55,172 nt of DNA from a virus: positions 1 through 55,172 of the IMG/VR virus record IMGVR_UViG_3300044982_000113. One strand, 5' to 3'. The position numbers and the translations under genes were made by a program. Of this stretch, positions 25,701 through 33,140 are shown piece after piece. The notes beneath the pieces are model-generated. The model had not been told where the DNA came from. It did no database searches and saw nothing but the letters and a program-made list of their open reading frames with translations. Within the stretch, counting starts at the first letter, position 1; each line of letters starts with the position of its first letter.

Positions 25701-26158
25701 ACATCCGGGCTGATACCCAGGCACAGTGGGGTGGAGGGCTGTACATCGATGACAATGCGGTGTACCTGGACATCACCACCACCGCTCAAAGCGGTTTCGT
25801 CGAGCTGACCACAACCGGTGCTTTCTTCGGGTGGAATGGTGCTACTTCCACTGATGCCGGTATCAACTTCTACAATGACAGCACCATCCAGTTCACCGGT
25901 ACCTTCGAGAACTATGCCTCGGCTAACAGCAACGATGGTACCTTCACTGGGTTGGTTGGTACTGGAAGTGGGGTCTCATCAACCTCCTTCGGTTACGGTG
26001 CCACGATGCTCGGTGCACTTGGGTGTGGAGGTACCCTTGTCCGGTCGGCGGGAGTTACTTCCTTCTGCATAACCGCGGCCAGTTCCACCGGTTTTACTGC
26101 TAGCTACGGAGCTACTACAACGGGAACCTTTGTCATCTGGACCTACCGATGCACATGA
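22757..26158 (+). CDS. Tail-tip minor tail protein with fibronectin III-type domains
   Basis: 1133 aa. Residues 1-380 resemble the Gp37-like/Tal N-terminal domain that closes the tail hub (DYYTAVMDLVQANGMDF). Two beta domains with fibronectin III pattern lie at about 410-510 and 520-625, followed by a carbohydrate-binding-type region (about 650-810) and a repeat-rich Gly/Thr/Ser C-terminus (about 850-1133) as in receptor-binding tails. ATG 22757 overlaps the Dit stop. It likely contacts the host surface. Confidence 0.85.
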   Translation: MSAPSVVLRTVNPDGSLDQYLPDPQGLDISSVFSDCGTISLKYPSYGINFNLLKDDVELAVIVDGVEYLPMRSKIEQIEGDDASEDGGSGTAFLWTYTCRTLAGRLQEAVVYPSLWTITPVLPDPAQISFTAATPGSILITLFEAAQSRGALQWLSWNFTSTHDSNGVEWGSTFDIQFSIGTDYYTAVMDLVQANGMDFKFMGRQMNAFNVGTLSTDRTVTNPPLVFTKGRDMEESPRKLSTRDLATAILVVGDNNIFSERVSDESFIDLWGRRESYQSLDNITTVASLEEYGDELLATANVELQEITHSLYFQVDENPQPIRDFEVGDWAYSDVGYGPERHRIIQWVFSLDQQDNSDNFEGSVTLNDLVDEQITKLNNRINALQNGSTGVGASTTVDDGKNPSVPTGIVLSSTAYLDVSSAKAILDIVWNPVITNSDGSVCSDIEGYNIRWQYTTDSFWRQSVSVGSDQSTISFDGLNPNSGVNVQIQAANTWGRVGAWSSSVEETTAGDTVPPNQPSSPTVNSVVGTLRVQWDGLDYTETPLAADCTGVQVHISSTGGSFTPTTSTQIDFLPPGSPIATTLTTSQGLTYGTQYWVKLVAIDTSGNVSTPSATTANSTAILIQLIQVEIGTGQVGLANTTFSDVGNLADDGSFENATVRATRSATSVGTHFSWDNTTSSNGTWSLRHDWFAAGATIERMLIQGALPVKPGERVFGACDYRYTSDNPTGSVVTLSIKWIDKSGNYLDNTGAINNVHYDLSTNTDTAADNAWHERVASVSQQAPPNVTTMEIWAFTANRTAGTIWMDAVEVRRQIDTLLIGTAAITTALIANLAVNDAQIGSVSAGKITVGTLAADVVVGARIKTADTGARVELNSGGIGAWDNSGNQTVEVAASTGYVSIIGTLTSGAGSKKIVVNPNDSGILPEIRFYPTSSGTNYGFINAVDSSDGTQAYLGMNGGQFTSLGETSSQRAYMYTSGMSYEYIRADTQAQWGGGLYIDDNAVYLDITTTAQSGFVELTTTGAFFGWNGATSTDAGINFYNDSTIQFTGTFENYASANSNDGTFTGLVGTGSGVSSTSFGYGATMLGALGCGGTLVRSAGVTSFCITAASSTGFTASYGATTTGTFVIWTYRCT

Positions 26159-26168
26159 GAGGGAAGAT

Positions 26169-26819
26169 ATGGCACTCCGATCTCACCTGGTAACCCAGGT
26201 CGATCAGGTTATGAACGGGGGTAATGCAGCTTGGGCGGTTCATCAGCAACTTCCCGAAGGCACAATCCACTGCACCAACTTCCCGATCGACACGATTGAA
26301 CATCGTGCTGCCGAGTACGGGTTCGACATTTCCACACCCGAGACTAGAGCTGTGGTTATCGATCTGATACTTCATGAGCCTTGGATGCCGGCGGTCGATC
26401 CTATGGCTCTCTGGCGATCAGGTCAGGGTAAGTCCCTGCCTGAAGATGAGATTCATCTCTGGAATGCGCCGAGTGTAGCGGCGGCTAAGGCAGCATACCT
26501 GGAGAAGTTGGCAACCACCAAGAAGAACCTGGTGCTGGTGATGTGGCCCAAGACAACCGAGGCCATGCATCCGATGCTCAAGCAACTGGTGTCTCATGAA
26601 GGCACTCAGGCTGGTGTGGATGACAAGCGCCGTCGGGTTCTGGCGATCCGTCACAGCTTTGGCCTCGAGTCCGGTTTGACCATAGATCAGCGCCGGCCGA
26701 GTAAGCAAACGGCAGCTCATCAGTTTGCCCCGAAGATACCTGAGATTGAAGCTCGTCGACTCAAGCTTGCCGGCGCAGCTAACACTCTCGAGATAGCCAA
26801 GAGCAACGGGAATCAGTGA
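26169..26819 (+). CDS. Conserved-type hypothetical protein after the tail tip
   Basis: 216 aa. GAGGGA precedes ATG 26169. Residues 1-110 are mixed alpha/beta; a helical AAAKAAYLEKLATTKKN stretch follows; the C-terminal third is basic. Similar-sized proteins follow the minor tail genes in actinobacteriophages, possibly structural or assembly factors. No catalytic motif is visible. Confidence 0.6.
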   Translation: MALRSHLVTQVDQVMNGGNAAWAVHQQLPEGTIHCTNFPIDTIEHRAAEYGFDISTPETRAVVIDLILHEPWMPAVDPMALWRSGQGKSLPEDEIHLWNAPSVAAAKAAYLEKLATTKKNLVLVMWPKTTEAMHPMLKQLVSHEGTQAGVDDKRRRVLAIRHSFGLESGLTIDQRRPSKQTAAHQFAPKIPEIEARRLKLAGAANTLEIAKSNGNQ

Positions 26820-26893
26820 TCTTCTGACCCTTTCGAAGAATGCCAAACTGTTGATATTATCATACGAGTTAACTCCTCAGAAAGGAATTGGGA

Positions 26894-27079
26894 ATGGCCG
26901 GTATTGCCGTCGATCCGAACCGGGTCATAGAGGTCTACAAGACCAAGCTTGCCGAGGCAACCGAGGAAAACATCCTGGTCACCGCGGCGATCAACCAGCT
27001 CTCGGCTCGATGCGAGGAGTTGGAGTCGGAGAACCAGCGGCTGACCGAGCAGCTCACCGAGCCCGATTCACAGGGTTAG
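26894..27079 (+). CDS. Small coiled-coil protein
   Basis: 61 aa. AAAGGA precedes ATG 26894. Almost the whole protein is one amphipathic helix (NRVIEVYKTKLAEATEENI ... ELESENQRLTEQL) predicted to form a coiled coil. A TATTAT -10-like box lies near 26854. Found between tail and lysis genes; function unknown. Confidence 0.6.
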   Translation: MAGIAVDPNRVIEVYKTKLAEATEENILVTAAINQLSARCEELESENQRLTEQLTEPDSQG

Positions 27080-27097
27080 TACAATCTGAGGTAAGAG

Positions 27098-27418
27098 ATG
27101 AACTCCACGCCCCAACTCCTTGAGCTTCTCTTGGGGTCGACCAGTCTTCCACTTCTGGCGGTTGCACTGATACTGAAGGGCAATCTCCTACCTCGGAAGA
27201 CCCACGAAGAACAGATCAAAGATAAGGAAGACCAGATAAAGTATCTCCAGATCGCACTGAATCGGGAGATAGCCCGCAATGATGAACTTAACCGTCAGAA
27301 TGGGAGACTCATGGAAGTCGGTCGTACGACCGAACACATAGTCAGAAGCCTCCCCATCGCCGCGGTTGGGAGTGACAGTGCACTGGACTCGGCGTCATCG
27401 CAGACAACAATGTCATGA
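27098..27418 (+). CDS. Membrane-anchored coiled-coil protein
   Basis: 106 aa. One transmembrane segment at about residues 6-27 is followed by a charged coiled coil (THEEQIKDKEDQIKYLQIAL, about 35-75). The topology resembles inner-membrane spanin-type or lysis accessory proteins, and it lies four genes before the endolysin. GAGGTAAGAG precedes ATG 27098. The spanin analogy is inference. Confidence 0.6.
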   Translation: MNSTPQLLELLLGSTSLPLLAVALILKGNLLPRKTHEEQIKDKEDQIKYLQIALNREIARNDELNRQNGRLMEVGRTTEHIVRSLPIAAVGSDSALDSASSQTTMS

Positions 27419-27593
27419 GCCTTCGCCTGGTCTTCAGCATGCCATGAGACAGGCAGAAGAAGCCGGTCAACGACTGGAGCGAGACAAGAGCAAGGCGCCG
27501 GAGGTCGAGAGGACATCTCGATCTTTGGCTGAGATCCGCAAGGAGAACCACTTCGCCGAGCGGATCAGAACAGCAATCGTGGGAGGTGGGTAA
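27366..27593 (+). CDS. Small conserved-type helical protein (NHFAERI motif)
   Basis: 75 aa from TTG 27366, with GTG 27372/27378 and ATG 27444 as alternatives. The C-terminal half (APEVERTSRSLAEIRKENHF then AERIRTAI) matches a short family I associate with the lysis region of actinobacteriophages. It overlaps the previous gene in a different frame and abuts the next start. No transmembrane segment is evident. Confidence 0.55.
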   Translation: MGVTVHWTRRHRRQQCHEPSPGLQHAMRQAEEAGQRLERDKSKAPEVERTSRSLAEIRKENHFAERIRTAIVGGG

Positions 27594-27904
27594 TGGGCCT
27601 ACAGGTCAGTGAGTGGTTTGCCTTGGGTTCTGAGATCCTGGCCGCCCTCACCAGTTTCTTGTTCATCCTGGTGTATGCCATCTTGGCTGAGTGGCATAAG
27701 TCTATCGATGGCAAGCTGATGGTGTTGGTGGCTGCGGGGACCGGGCTCAAGTGCATATGCTCCATAGCCTTGACCGGCCACTGGGGTGACCCCGCTCTAG
27801 ACTGGCTTCGGGTCGGCAGCGCAATCTTCACACTGATGATCGGGTTGTTCTTCGGGGCAATGTCGACCAGGGTGTGGAACGCACAACTCGGAAAGGTTCG
27901 ATAA
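27593..27904 (+). CDS. Three-helix membrane protein, lysis region
   Basis: 103 aa. Hydrophobic segments at about residues 10-31, 41-63 and 70-92 predict three transmembrane helices, with a basic C-terminus. Such proteins next to endolysin and holin are candidate second holins or lysis regulators. ATG 27593 abuts the previous stop; the endolysin starts one base after its stop. Confidence 0.65.
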   Translation: MGLQVSEWFALGSEILAALTSFLFILVYAILAEWHKSIDGKLMVLVAAGTGLKCICSIALTGHWGDPALDWLRVGSAIFTLMIGLFFGAMSTRVWNAQLGKVR

Positions 27905-27905
27905 C

Positions 27906-28682
27906 ATGGCACGTATGCCTGAGGCTACCTGGATAGGCCCCACACAGAACGAGGACACTGGCGGGATGCTTTCCCATCGAGGTCTCGTGCTGCACATCCA
28001 GGACGGTACCGAGTCAGGTACTGAGAGCTGGTTCAAGAACCCGTCTTCTCAGGCGAGTTCCCACTTCCTGAACCCGCGCAGTGGCGGCCTTCGTCAGATG
28101 GTCGACACGAACGACAAGGCATGGGCAGAGGCCAACGGCAACCAGTACTGGATCTCGATCGAAAACGAGGGCACGGGGTCTGACGCGCTCACCGCCTCGC
28201 AGATCGAGAACTGCGCGCAGCTGCTCGCCTGGCTGCACAAGACCTACAACGTCGAGTTGGTTTCTACTGATTCAGTCAACGGATACGGACTCGGATGGCA
28301 TGGCATGGGCGGTGTCGCCTGGGGCGATCACCCCAACTGTCCCGGTGACCCGATCAAGAACCAGCGGCCGGCAATCCTGGCTCGAGCCACCCAGTTGGTG
28401 GCGGGTACGACCTCGACCCCTGCGCCGGCAACCCCTGCTTTTCCCAAGGGACTCGCACCGAACAAGTCCAACCCCTCGGCCAAGGTTCTTCAGCAGATGC
28501 TGAAGGACACTCAGTGGATCCCGGCCTCGACCGTGCTCTCGGACAACTACGGACCCGTCACCCAGAAGGGGGTCGCTGGGTTCAACGCCAAGCATGGGTT
28601 CAACGATGCCGGCGTGAGCTACGATCCGGCGATCGGGCCGAAGGGCTGGGTCCTTCTTGCTGAGCTGGCCGGGTACCGCTGA
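27906..28682 (+). CDS. Endolysin: N-acetylmuramoyl-L-alanine amidase with peptidoglycan-binding domain
   Basis: 258 aa. Residues 1-165 are an Amidase_2 domain: LHIQDG (His30), SSHF (His53), Glu86, WHG (His132) and GDHPNCPGD (His142 with Cys145/Asp148) provide the zinc ligands and catalytic residues that cut the MurNAc-L-Ala bond. A Thr/Pro linker (about 167-182) leads to a C-terminal PG_binding_1-like domain (KVLQQMLKDTQW ... YGPVTQKGVAGFNAKHGF). GGAAAGG precedes ATG 27906. No mycolyl-arabinogalactan esterase is present, which argues weakly against a mycolate-walled host. Confidence 0.92.
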   Translation: MARMPEATWIGPTQNEDTGGMLSHRGLVLHIQDGTESGTESWFKNPSSQASSHFLNPRSGGLRQMVDTNDKAWAEANGNQYWISIENEGTGSDALTASQIENCAQLLAWLHKTYNVELVSTDSVNGYGLGWHGMGGVAWGDHPNCPGDPIKNQRPAILARATQLVAGTTSTPAPATPAFPKGLAPNKSNPSAKVLQQMLKDTQWIPASTVLSDNYGPVTQKGVAGFNAKHGFNDAGVSYDPAIGPKGWVLLAELAGYR

Positions 28683-28936
28683 TGGCACCGGAGACGGTCG
28701 TCCTGAAGACGCGCACAGTTTTCTGGCGCGACTTGGCCGAGCGTACGATCAGCACCTTCATCCAAGGCGCCTTGGCCACTCTCGTGAGCTCACAGGTCAC
28801 AAGCTGGGGCGCGCTCAAGCAGGCGGGTGCATCAGTGATGATCGGCGGCATTGCCGCGGTTCTCGCGATGGCTAAGGGACTCATCGCCAGCAAGGTCAAC
28901 AACAGCAACTCAGCGAGCGCACTCGGCAAGATGTGA
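28682..28936 (+). CDS. Holin-like protein
   Basis: 84 aa; ATG overlaps the endolysin stop. A charged N-terminus (WRDLAERTI) is followed by two moderately hydrophobic helices (about 20-40 and 48-68) and a polar C-terminus. This resembles the r1t-type holins of actinobacteriophages. It would permeabilise the membrane so that the endolysin reaches the wall. Confidence 0.75.
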   Translation: MAPETVVLKTRTVFWRDLAERTISTFIQGALATLVSSQVTSWGALKQAGASVMIGGIAAVLAMAKGLIASKVNNSNSASALGKM

Positions 28937-28941
28937 CCATG

Positions 28942-28977
28942 GTGTGGAGGGGGTCTGGGGCAGCGCTCCCTCCACAC
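28942..28977 (+). terminator. Terminator after the holin gene
   Basis: GTGTGGAGGG (28942-28951) pairs perfectly with CCCTCCACAC (28968-28977), followed by TTTG. The stem is built from the genome-wide GTGTGGA/TCCACAC motif. It ends the lysis operon, and the fibre gene starts 23 bases later. Confidence 0.7.
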
Positions 28978-28999
28978 TTTGCCTACAACAGGAGGGGCC

Positions 29000-31174
29000 A
29001 TGGCTACCCCGGAAGGTCTTCCAACAGTAACTCTAGCCGGGCAGTATCTTGAGCCCGACATTCTCGGTACCCCTATGCAGGGTAGCTTGGTGTTCTCCCC
29101 CTCGGTGAGTCTGGTAACCTTCCCAGATCAGAACGTCCTCATCACCGGATCCATATCCGTGAACCTCGATGAGACCGGCTCCTTCACCATCACCATGATC
29201 GCCACGGATACTGCTCACGCTAACCCCAGTGGTTGGTCGTTCACAGTAACCGAGAAGATCGTCGGGGTCAAGAACCGGATCTACAACATCTTCTTGCCTT
29301 ACACCACCGAGACGATCAATCTCGCCGACATTACTCCGACCGATGCGGCGCCGGTATATCTCCCAGTGGTTGGACCTCAGGGTCCTCCGGGAGTCATTAC
29401 GACCTTGAACGGTTACTCGGCTTCTACGGTTGACCTCGATGCCGCGGACGTTGGAGCAATCGCCACCTCGGCCAAGGGTGCAGCTTCTGGGGTGGCTTCG
29501 CTGGACTCGAGTGGGTTGGTACTGGCAACTGAGTTGAACCTGGCTCAGTCAACCGACTTTCCCAACTCGATCAGTTCCACCAACAACCCTGGCACCTCAG
29601 CTCGAATAGCCAGGTTGGACCACACTCACTCGGGCATGGACCTGGTTTCCGGTCAGACCGCAGCCGGCGCCAAGGTGTTCTCGACGTCAGTGCAGTCTGC
29701 TGCGTTGGGTGTGGGAATCGCTCCGTCCTCGGCTCGCAGCCAGATCTCATCCAATGCTCAGGAGATAGTCCTCCTGGTTCAGCAGAACATCGCCAGTCCC
29801 ACCAACCCTATCTTTTTGGTTACCTCAACAGGTGCCAACGACATCGCATTTGGTACTGCGGTGGGTGGGGATGCGGACGATCGATTCAACTTCCAGGTAG
29901 GTGGGAAGCTGAGCTGGGGAACTGGTGCGGCGGTTTCCGACACCTCGCTTCTACGGTCTAACGTCAATGAGTTGACCACAGGACTGTTGGTGGTCTCCAC
30001 ACCGACCTCGACTGGCCATGCAACCACCAAGGCTTACGTCGATGGGTCGGCAACCTACACCGGCACGAAGACCTTCAGCAATGCTTCCTCGAGTGCCTTG
30101 GCTGCGGTCACCATCGCCACCGGGGACACCAACGACCGATTCACCCTCAACATCAGTGGTCTGATGTCCTGGGGTCCTGGAACTGCCGCGACCGATGTGA
30201 CCTTGTACCGAGAGTCATCAGGAGTCCTGGGAGTTACCGGCCAGCTCATCATCGACATCGCTGCACCGACGGCGGCTGGTCACGTTACCCGGAAGGACTA
30301 CGTAGACAATAACTACGTCAGTCTTGCTGGCACACAGACCATCACAGGTGCCAAGACCATCACCGGCACTGGTACCATGTTGCAGGTGCTCAGGACTTCA
30401 GGAACAGCCGCTGGGGTTTACATCTACAACAGTACCGCCTCGGGTGTCGGCATCAACCTTAACGTCACTGCTTACTCCACTGACCGAATCATCTCATCGG
30501 GTCTAGTGGCTGATACGGTATCTCCGTTCAGTATCTATGGAGATGGTCAGCATCAGTGGGGTGCGGGTGGCAGTGCTGCGCGAGACACCAACCTGTACCG
30601 CAAGGCTGCCAACGTACTGGCTACGGATGACAACCTCTCGGTGGGAATGGACCTCTACCTACCTGGCGGCACATTCCGTAACACTCTCTCCAGCGCGGTT
30701 ACCGTGGCCAATACGGTCACCGAGACTATCCTAGCTTCCTGCACCATCCCTGCATCCGACATGGTCGTGGGGGCTGATTACCGTATAACCGCATGGGGAA
30801 TAGCCTCGGTTACTGGTACCCCGACCATCACGTTCAACGCTCGGATCGGTGGGGTGGCGGGCGGTAAGCTGGGTGGGTCGGGTGCACGGACTGCCCAGAG
30901 CGGAGCGGCAACTCGGCCCTGGAAGGTGGAACTTCAGTTCACTTGCCTGTCCACAGGAACTACTGGAACCACCTTTGGTAACGTAGTGACCTCAGAGATC
31001 ATCAGCGTTTCCGGCGGATTCCCCGGTCCTGCCGCTGTGATCATGGACGGCAGTTCTGCTGTGACGGTCAATACCACAGTTTCTCAAGTACTCTGCATCA
31101 CCGCCGTCTGGTCGGCTGCATCCGCCTCGAACACGGTTACCTGCGAGGGTTGGACCGCGGAACGGGTCAGCTAA
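29000..31174 (+). CDS. Tail fibre protein with collagen-like and repeated beta units
   Basis: 724 aa from ATG 29000 after GGAGGGG; an in-frame ATG at 28979 lies in the terminator. N-terminal beta domain (1-115), a short collagen-like GPQGPPG at about 123-129, then a long Thr/Ser/Ala/Gly region. Three units of the form DRF-x-G-xx-WGxGxAxxDxxLxR recur at about 90-100 residue spacing (around 295-325, 385-415, 515-550). The C-terminal 130 residues look like a receptor-binding head. It is a side or tip fibre expressed after lysis genes. Confidence 0.8.
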   Translation: MATPEGLPTVTLAGQYLEPDILGTPMQGSLVFSPSVSLVTFPDQNVLITGSISVNLDETGSFTITMIATDTAHANPSGWSFTVTEKIVGVKNRIYNIFLPYTTETINLADITPTDAAPVYLPVVGPQGPPGVITTLNGYSASTVDLDAADVGAIATSAKGAASGVASLDSSGLVLATELNLAQSTDFPNSISSTNNPGTSARIARLDHTHSGMDLVSGQTAAGAKVFSTSVQSAALGVGIAPSSARSQISSNAQEIVLLVQQNIASPTNPIFLVTSTGANDIAFGTAVGGDADDRFNFQVGGKLSWGTGAAVSDTSLLRSNVNELTTGLLVVSTPTSTGHATTKAYVDGSATYTGTKTFSNASSSALAAVTIATGDTNDRFTLNISGLMSWGPGTAATDVTLYRESSGVLGVTGQLIIDIAAPTAAGHVTRKDYVDNNYVSLAGTQTITGAKTITGTGTMLQVLRTSGTAAGVYIYNSTASGVGINLNVTAYSTDRIISSGLVADTVSPFSIYGDGQHQWGAGGSAARDTNLYRKAANVLATDDNLSVGMDLYLPGGTFRNTLSSAVTVANTVTETILASCTIPASDMVVGADYRITAWGIASVTGTPTITFNARIGGVAGGKLGGSGARTAQSGAATRPWKVELQFTCLSTGTTGTTFGNVVTSEIISVSGGFPGPAAVIMDGSSAVTVNTTVSQVLCITAVWSAASASNTVTCEGWTAERVS

Positions 31175-31182
31175 ACAATACT

Positions 31183-31221
31183 GGGCCCTCCACACCGATC
31201 AGCCTTGGGTGTGGAGGGCCC
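31183..31221 (+). terminator. Strong hairpin after the tail fibre gene
   Basis: GGGCCCTCCACACC (31183-31196) and GGTGTGGAGGGCCC (31208-31221) form a perfect 14-bp stem with an 11-base loop. It contains the GTGTGGA motif in inverted orientation and ends the late rightward operon. Confidence 0.75.
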
Positions 31222-31363
31222 TTCGTCGCGTCGCGATCAGTGCGCATGATGCACTTTGGATGATCGTAGGGAAGTCAGGGGTCGACGAGCTCAGGTCGAT
31301 TGATGAATTGGGCGATGGGCCATGCCGCAATGATTAGGGAAGTACAGGGCGATTGATACACAC
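31222..31363. other. Gene-free spacer between convergent transcripts
   Basis: 142 bases without an ORF or clear signal; a small GTGC/GCAC hairpin lies near 31239-31253. It separates the rightward late operon terminator from the leftward terminator. Confidence 0.5.
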
Positions 31364-31420
31364 CAAAAAGCCCTCGCACCGGTTCGCAGTTCCGGACCCA
31401 GGATAGGATATGCGAGGGCT
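31364..31420 (-). terminator. Rho-independent terminator for leftward transcription
   Basis: On the minus strand AGCCCTCGCA pairs with TGCGAGGGCT (plus-strand 31369-31378 with 31411-31420) and is followed by TTTTT (plus A-run at 31365-31369). The loop holds a CCGG/CCGG mini-stem. Confidence 0.85.
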
Positions 31421-31426
31421 AATCGG

Positions 31427-31479
31427 AGTAAGCATCAGCTTCTTCCGAGGGAGTTTCCAGCTCCCAGCTTCAGCTTACT
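31427..31479 (-). ncRNA. Stem-loop domain in the leftward 3' region
   Basis: AGTAAGC (31427-31433) and GCTTACT (31473-31479) close a 53-base domain that contains a second hairpin, GGGAG/CTCCC (31449-31453 with 31461-31465). It lies between the tRNA-like element and the terminator on the same transcript. Confidence 0.45.
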
Positions 31480-31481
31480 AG

Positions 31482-31621
31482 TGGAGGTGGGGGATTCGAA
31501 CCCCCTGGTGACCGTCTCATCAGCCACTTTACCATGCCCGCGTCCGAGCCCTCCTTGAATGGGGCGCCCTACTAAGCCGGGTCGTTTTAAAGCTGCGCGG
31601 CGTTGAAAGCGCAGACCCCCA
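31482..31621 (-). ncRNA. tRNA/tmRNA-like structured RNA
   Basis: Minus strand. A perfect T-arm GGGGG-TTCGAAT-CCCCC (plus 31489-31505) is followed by ACCTCCA, which can pair over 7 positions (one G-U) with TGGGGGT at plus 31615-31621, as a tRNA acceptor stem would. The enclosed 140 bases also contain CTGCGC/GCGCAG (about 31595-31616) next to the 5' strand. I could not fold a normal D-arm and anticodon arm, 140 bases is too long for a tRNA and too short for a normal tmRNA, and no CCA end is encoded. It may be a tRNA-derived or tmRNA-like RNA, or the remnant of a tRNA. Confidence 0.45.
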
Positions 31622-31629
31622 TGAGGATG

Positions 31630-32289
31630 TTACTCGCCGTCGTCGTCGAGGTCGAGCTCCTCGTCGTCCTCGACCTCCTCGACGACCGGCGCCTTGCGCC
31701 GCTTCTTGGCCGGCGCCGCGGCCTTCTTGGCGGTCTTCTTCGGCGCCGGCGTCTCGTCCTCGTCGTCGTCCTCGTCGACCTCGGCCGCCGCGACCTTCTT
31801 CTTCTTGGCGGCGTCCTGGGCGGCCTTGCGCTCCTTCAGCGCGTCGAGCTTGGCCTTCTTCTCGACCTCGAGCTCGCCGCCCTTGTAGGCTTCCAGGATG
31901 GCGCGGACCTCGGGGTCGTTCGGGCCGGTCCAGTTGTAGCGGCTGCGGTTGCCGGGGACGATCTCGCGGTCGACCCGGCCGGTCTCGTCGCGGGCCATCT
32001 TGCGGATCAGGGTGCGCATGCCCCGGGGGTTGACGTCATCGCCGGTCTCGGTCTTGACCAGCTTGCAGAGGTCCTGGATGCCGAAGGTGATCTCGTCGTT
32101 GGCGGACTTCTTCTTGCCCTTGGCGGCGGGAGCCTCGTCGGCAACCTCGTCCTCCTCGAGCTCCTCCAGCTCGTCGCCATCGTCCTCCGCCTCGACCAGC
32201 TCGGAGTCGAAGTCCTCCTCCGGCGAGATCTCGGGCTCGACCGGGGCGGTCTTCGCCTTGGCCTTGCGGGCGGTGGTCTTCGCTGCCAT
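31630..32289 (-). CDS. Histone-like basic/acidic DNA-binding protein (RKFLRD-related family, copy 2)
   Basis: 219 aa. A Lys/Ala-rich start and an acidic segment (about 20-55) precede a central domain (about 65-140) with LIRKMARD followed by PGNRSRYNW, related to the proteins at 334 and 47457. The C-terminal 80 residues have H1-like Lys/Ala/Pro runs and end in the acidic EELDLDDDGE. AAGGAG precedes ATG 32289; an upstream in-frame start at 32343 is unlikely. It is the only leftward gene in this part and has its own promoter. A nucleoid-like role in DNA compaction is plausible. Confidence 0.75.
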   Translation of the reverse strand: MAAKTTARKAKAKTAPVEPEISPEEDFDSELVEAEDDGDELEELEEDEVADEAPAAKGKKKSANDEITFGIQDLCKLVKTETGDDVNPRGMRTLIRKMARDETGRVDREIVPGNRSRYNWTGPNDPEVRAILEAYKGGELEVEKKAKLDALKERKAAQDAAKKKKVAAAEVDEDDDEDETPAPKKTAKKAAAPAKKRRKAPVVEEVEDDEELDLDDDGE

Positions 32290-32355
32290 GGTAACTCCTT
32301 GGTTGGGTTGATCAGTAGTTCGACCCTCGGTGAGGGGCGTCAAGTTGATGAGCTA

Positions 32356-32384
32356 AGTTTATCCTTCCCGTCAAGCTAAGTCAA
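32356..32384 (-). promoter_or_regulatory. Leftward promoter for the gene at 31630-32289
   Basis: Minus strand TTGACT (plus 32379-32384), a 17-base spacer and TAAACT (plus 32356-32361). It diverges from the promoter at 32409. Confidence 0.75.
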
Positions 32385-32408
32385 GGTGGCCAGACGGTTA
32401 CGGGAACA

Positions 32409-32438
32409 TTGACCCCCCTATACGAGATCCTATATAAT
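32409..32438 (+). promoter_or_regulatory. Rightward promoter for the replication arm
   Basis: TTGACC, an 18-base spacer and TATAAT. It is back to back with the leftward promoter at 32356-32384, making the 181-base gap a divergent control region. Confidence 0.85.
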
Positions 32439-32470
32439 TGCCTCATCAACGGGGCAAAGGGGAGGATGAC

Positions 32471-32854
32471 ATGGCACGGTACATCCTAATCGAGGTGGAC
32501 AACAATGCCACGGCAGAACGTCTACGCGCGCAGATTGATAATGCCGGCGAGGCAAAGGGCATGAGGGTCGTGGGGATGTTCGCCAAGACGAGTAAACTCT
32601 GCAGCTGCCCCAAACAGGTAGAAAGTCTTTACACCCGCGACAAGAAGGTAGATGTACGAGGTGCGAAGTTTGGATGGTGGCTTTGCTGTGATTGCCACCT
32701 GCCGAAGAACGGTGCGGGACAGACTCTCAGGAATCTGCTCGATGCAGTCGGCACACCGACCAAGTACCGGGATCTCTGGCTCTCAGTCAGGTGGCGCCGA
32801 GAGGGCGACCGGGTCGTCACCATTCGATCGGCTTCACCTGAAGATTGGAAGTAG
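32471..32854 (+). CDS. Hypothetical protein with Cys cluster
   Basis: 127 aa; GGAGG precedes ATG 32471. The N-terminus (ARYILIEVDNNATAERLRAQI) is a ferredoxin-like beta-alpha-beta start. CSC and CCDCH in the middle could bind zinc. First gene of the rightward replication/nucleotide operon; of a type I recall from actinobacteriophages, function unknown. Confidence 0.65.
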   Translation: MARYILIEVDNNATAERLRAQIDNAGEAKGMRVVGMFAKTSKLCSCPKQVESLYTRDKKVDVRGAKFGWWLCCDCHLPKNGAGQTLRNLLDAVGTPTKYRDLWLSVRWRREGDRVVTIRSASPEDWK

Positions 32855-32855
32855 C

Positions 32856-33140
32856 ATGCACTGGCTGATGCACTTCTCGGGTGTGGATAACCTATCGGGA
32901 CCATGGTATGGGTTCTTCTCCGGCATAGGTAGTGACCTCGGTGAATGGACTATACCCTTCGGCATCATAGTCTATCTTCGCCGGCATAACTGCGCAGTGA
33001 AGCCATGTTGGCGACTGGGTCGACACCAGACTATCGTCAAGGGCAAACCCCATATGGTATGTCGTCATCATCACGAGGATGGTCATTTGCTCGCGGAGCA
33101 CATCATTCCTCGTGAGGCCATGCAGGAATCGGGGGAGTGA
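32856..33140 (+). CDS. Small membrane protein with C/H-rich tail
   Basis: 94 aa. The segment GPWYGFFSGIGSDLGEW, then a hydrophobic stretch (about 32-42) and RRHNCAVKPCWRLGRH ... CRHHHEDG match a short family common in actinobacteriophages. One membrane helix is likely, followed by a Cys/His tail that could bind metal. ATG 32856 follows the previous stop by one base. No function is known to me. Confidence 0.65.
   Translation: MHWLMHFSGVDNLSGPWYGFFSGIGSDLGEWTIPFGIIVYLRRHNCAVKPCWRLGRHQTIVKGKPHMVCRHHHEDGHLLAEHIIPREAMQESGE

Noticed and set aside
31500-31530. Hammerhead ribozyme (CTGATGAG followed by CGAA on the minus strand)
   Set aside because: Stem II cannot form between the two conserved blocks; the CGAA belongs to the T-loop.
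31481-31571. A standard tRNA on the minus strand
   Set aside because: The T-arm is perfect, but the sequence upstream of it does not give a D-arm, a 7-base anticodon loop with T33, or a 7-bp acceptor at normal tRNA length.
31482-31621. A complete tmRNA
   Set aside because: Only 140 bases lie between the acceptor-like strands, and no tag reading frame ending in LAA is present.
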